Source: Deltaproteobacteria bacterium (GTDB taxonomy: Bacteria; Desulfobacterota_B; Binatia; UBA9968). From it: 5,969 nt of DNA. The stretch lies in the NCBI GenBank assembly GCA_027297485.1, contig JAPUHZ010000378.1, positions 1 to 5,969 on the forward strand. The letters run 5' to 3'. The notes beneath the pieces are model-generated. The model made no database searches. It saw only the letters and a program-made list of their open reading frames with translations, and was not told the origin of the DNA. Below, in pieces: positions 5,216-5,969 of this stretch. Positions within the stretch are counted from its first letter, which is position 1. Each line of letters starts with the position of its first letter. The position numbers were made by a program, and so were the translations under genes.

Positions 5216-5603
5216 CCGTTCGAGAAGCGCAACGATCCATCTTTTCCCTTTGCATCTTCTTTGTTTGTCGGAAATACCAACACTAATTCGCCATACCGCC
5301 CCTCCTCGCTTTTTACTCCGATGCGCCCGCCATGCTGCTCCATGATGCGGTTGCACAAGCTCAATCCCAACCCCATTCCTTCTCCAACTTCTTCAGTCGG
5401 GGATGAGGATGCAATCCTATACGTATGCTTTTGGAAGGAATTCCCTCACCACTGTCGGGTTTTATGACTTTTATACAAACGCTCTTCGGAGAGAGCAGAG
5501 TTGAAACAGGTTCCACATCCCGATCTACTTGGGCTTTCAACTCTGTCAGGACCGCCAAGCTGTGAGGGCTACAGACATTGAAGACGACCATATGACGGGC
5601 CAT
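5209..5603 (-). pseudogene. Second histidine kinase remnant (ATPase domain)
   Basis: The minus strand reads IKVIKPDSGEGIPSKSIRI (G1 box DSGEGIP), then in another frame GEGMGLGLSLCNRIMEQHGG, RIGVKSEEGRYGELVLVFP and a tail ending at TAA 5209. These are the G1, G2 and terminal parts of HATPase_c. Upstream, VVFNVCS may be an eroded N box. The F box between G1 and G2 is degenerate, and the frame changes by one base there. Sensor and phospho-acceptor histidine domains are absent. The remnant converges on the EthD pseudogene with their ends overlapping by a few bases. It differs from the kinase tail at 1813-1925 and is not a copy of it. Confidence 0.75.
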
Positions 5604-5666
5604 TGGCTATGGCTCCTCTCACCCGCCGTGCTTAGATAACACAGAACGGAACAAAGGTGTTACTAC

Positions 5667-5872
5667 ATGTGCGTAGAAAGTTCAAGCAAATCCGGCATCT
5701 ACCTATCAAGTATATTTGTATTACTTAATGGAATAGAGATTGGTCAACTGGCACAGACCAAGGCCAAGAGGTTTAAACCCGAGGGGCTTTAGAAAAATTG
5801 GTAACTATTTGAAAAAACAGGGGTTTAGAGAGACAATGATTGCGGCATTACAGCGGCGGCAGAATACTTACT
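5667..5872 (+). pseudogene. Unrecognised frameshifted coding-like fragment
   Basis: From ATG 5667 a frame gives about 41 residues including FVLLNGIEIGQLAQTKAKRF and KPEGL, then TAG. Dropping one T in the CTTT at 5787-5790 continues as RKIGNYLKKQGFRETMIAAL and QRRQNTYS. The composition and helix-like pattern look like protein on both sides of the shift, which suggests a broken gene. I recognise no family, and no good SD site precedes the ATG. The extended frame would run into the hemB end on the other strand, so its true end is unclear. Nothing else is seen in 5604-5872, and I find no convincing terminator after hemB. Confidence 0.25.

Positions 5873-5969
<97 letters not shown>

Noticed and set aside
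4847..5356. A 169-codon minus-strand open frame
   Set aside because: It lies opposite the EthD pseudogene and across the second kinase tail, both of which have recognisable family motifs; its own product has none.

Overview
The window looks like an accessory, partly decayed stretch of a bacterial chromosome. By eye the GC content is moderate, somewhat above half. The genes are bacterial, with Shine-Dalgarno sites such as AAAGGAGG, GTG starts and 4-base ATGA overlaps. No marker here fixes the phylum. The partial hemB at the right edge and the 5S rRNA remnants are only generically bacterial, so I assign no lineage.

Left part (1-1085): a toxin-antitoxin pair on the minus strand (BrnT-like toxin, then CopG-type antitoxin, overlapping by ATGA). 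It sits between two copies, in the same orientation, of a small module: the 3' part of a 5S rRNA followed by a rho-independent terminator. Both 5S copies lose their 5' half at about the same point. The left copy is also interrupted by a mirror-symmetric array of heptamers (four TTGAGTT-like, then four AACTCAA-like). The toxin has a good extended -10 promoter whose expected start falls on the GTG codon, which suggests a leaderless message.

Graveyard 1 (1135-1925): remnants of a two-component system on the minus strand. There is the last ~35 residues of a histidine kinase, then a full-length response regulator of about 187 codons. The regulator carries one nonsense codon and three 1-base frameshifts that add up to a restored frame.

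Intact core (1958-4742): a tightly coupled minus-strand operon encodes a xylose-isomerase-like TIM-barrel protein, AzlC and AzlD (a branched-chain amino acid exporter pair). The stop/start junctions are TGAGATG and ATGA. Divergent from it is a plus-strand gene for an ABATE/CGNR zinc-finger putative regulator. The shared intergenic region holds a palindrome and a tandem 12-base repeat, both candidate operators.

Graveyard 2 and right edge (4843-5969): an EthD-domain gene broken by one frameshift and one TGG-to-TGA change, a convergent remnant of a second histidine kinase ATPase domain, an unrecognised frameshifted coding-like fragment, and the 3' end of hemB (5-aminolevulinate dehydratase) running off the right edge. 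Intact metabolic and transport genes are thus interleaved with several eroded genes, and the hemB end probably marks the return to conserved chromosome. Several lesions are 1-base changes in short homopolymers, so some of the decay could be uncorrected sequencing error. The nonsense codons and 5' truncations are harder to explain that way.
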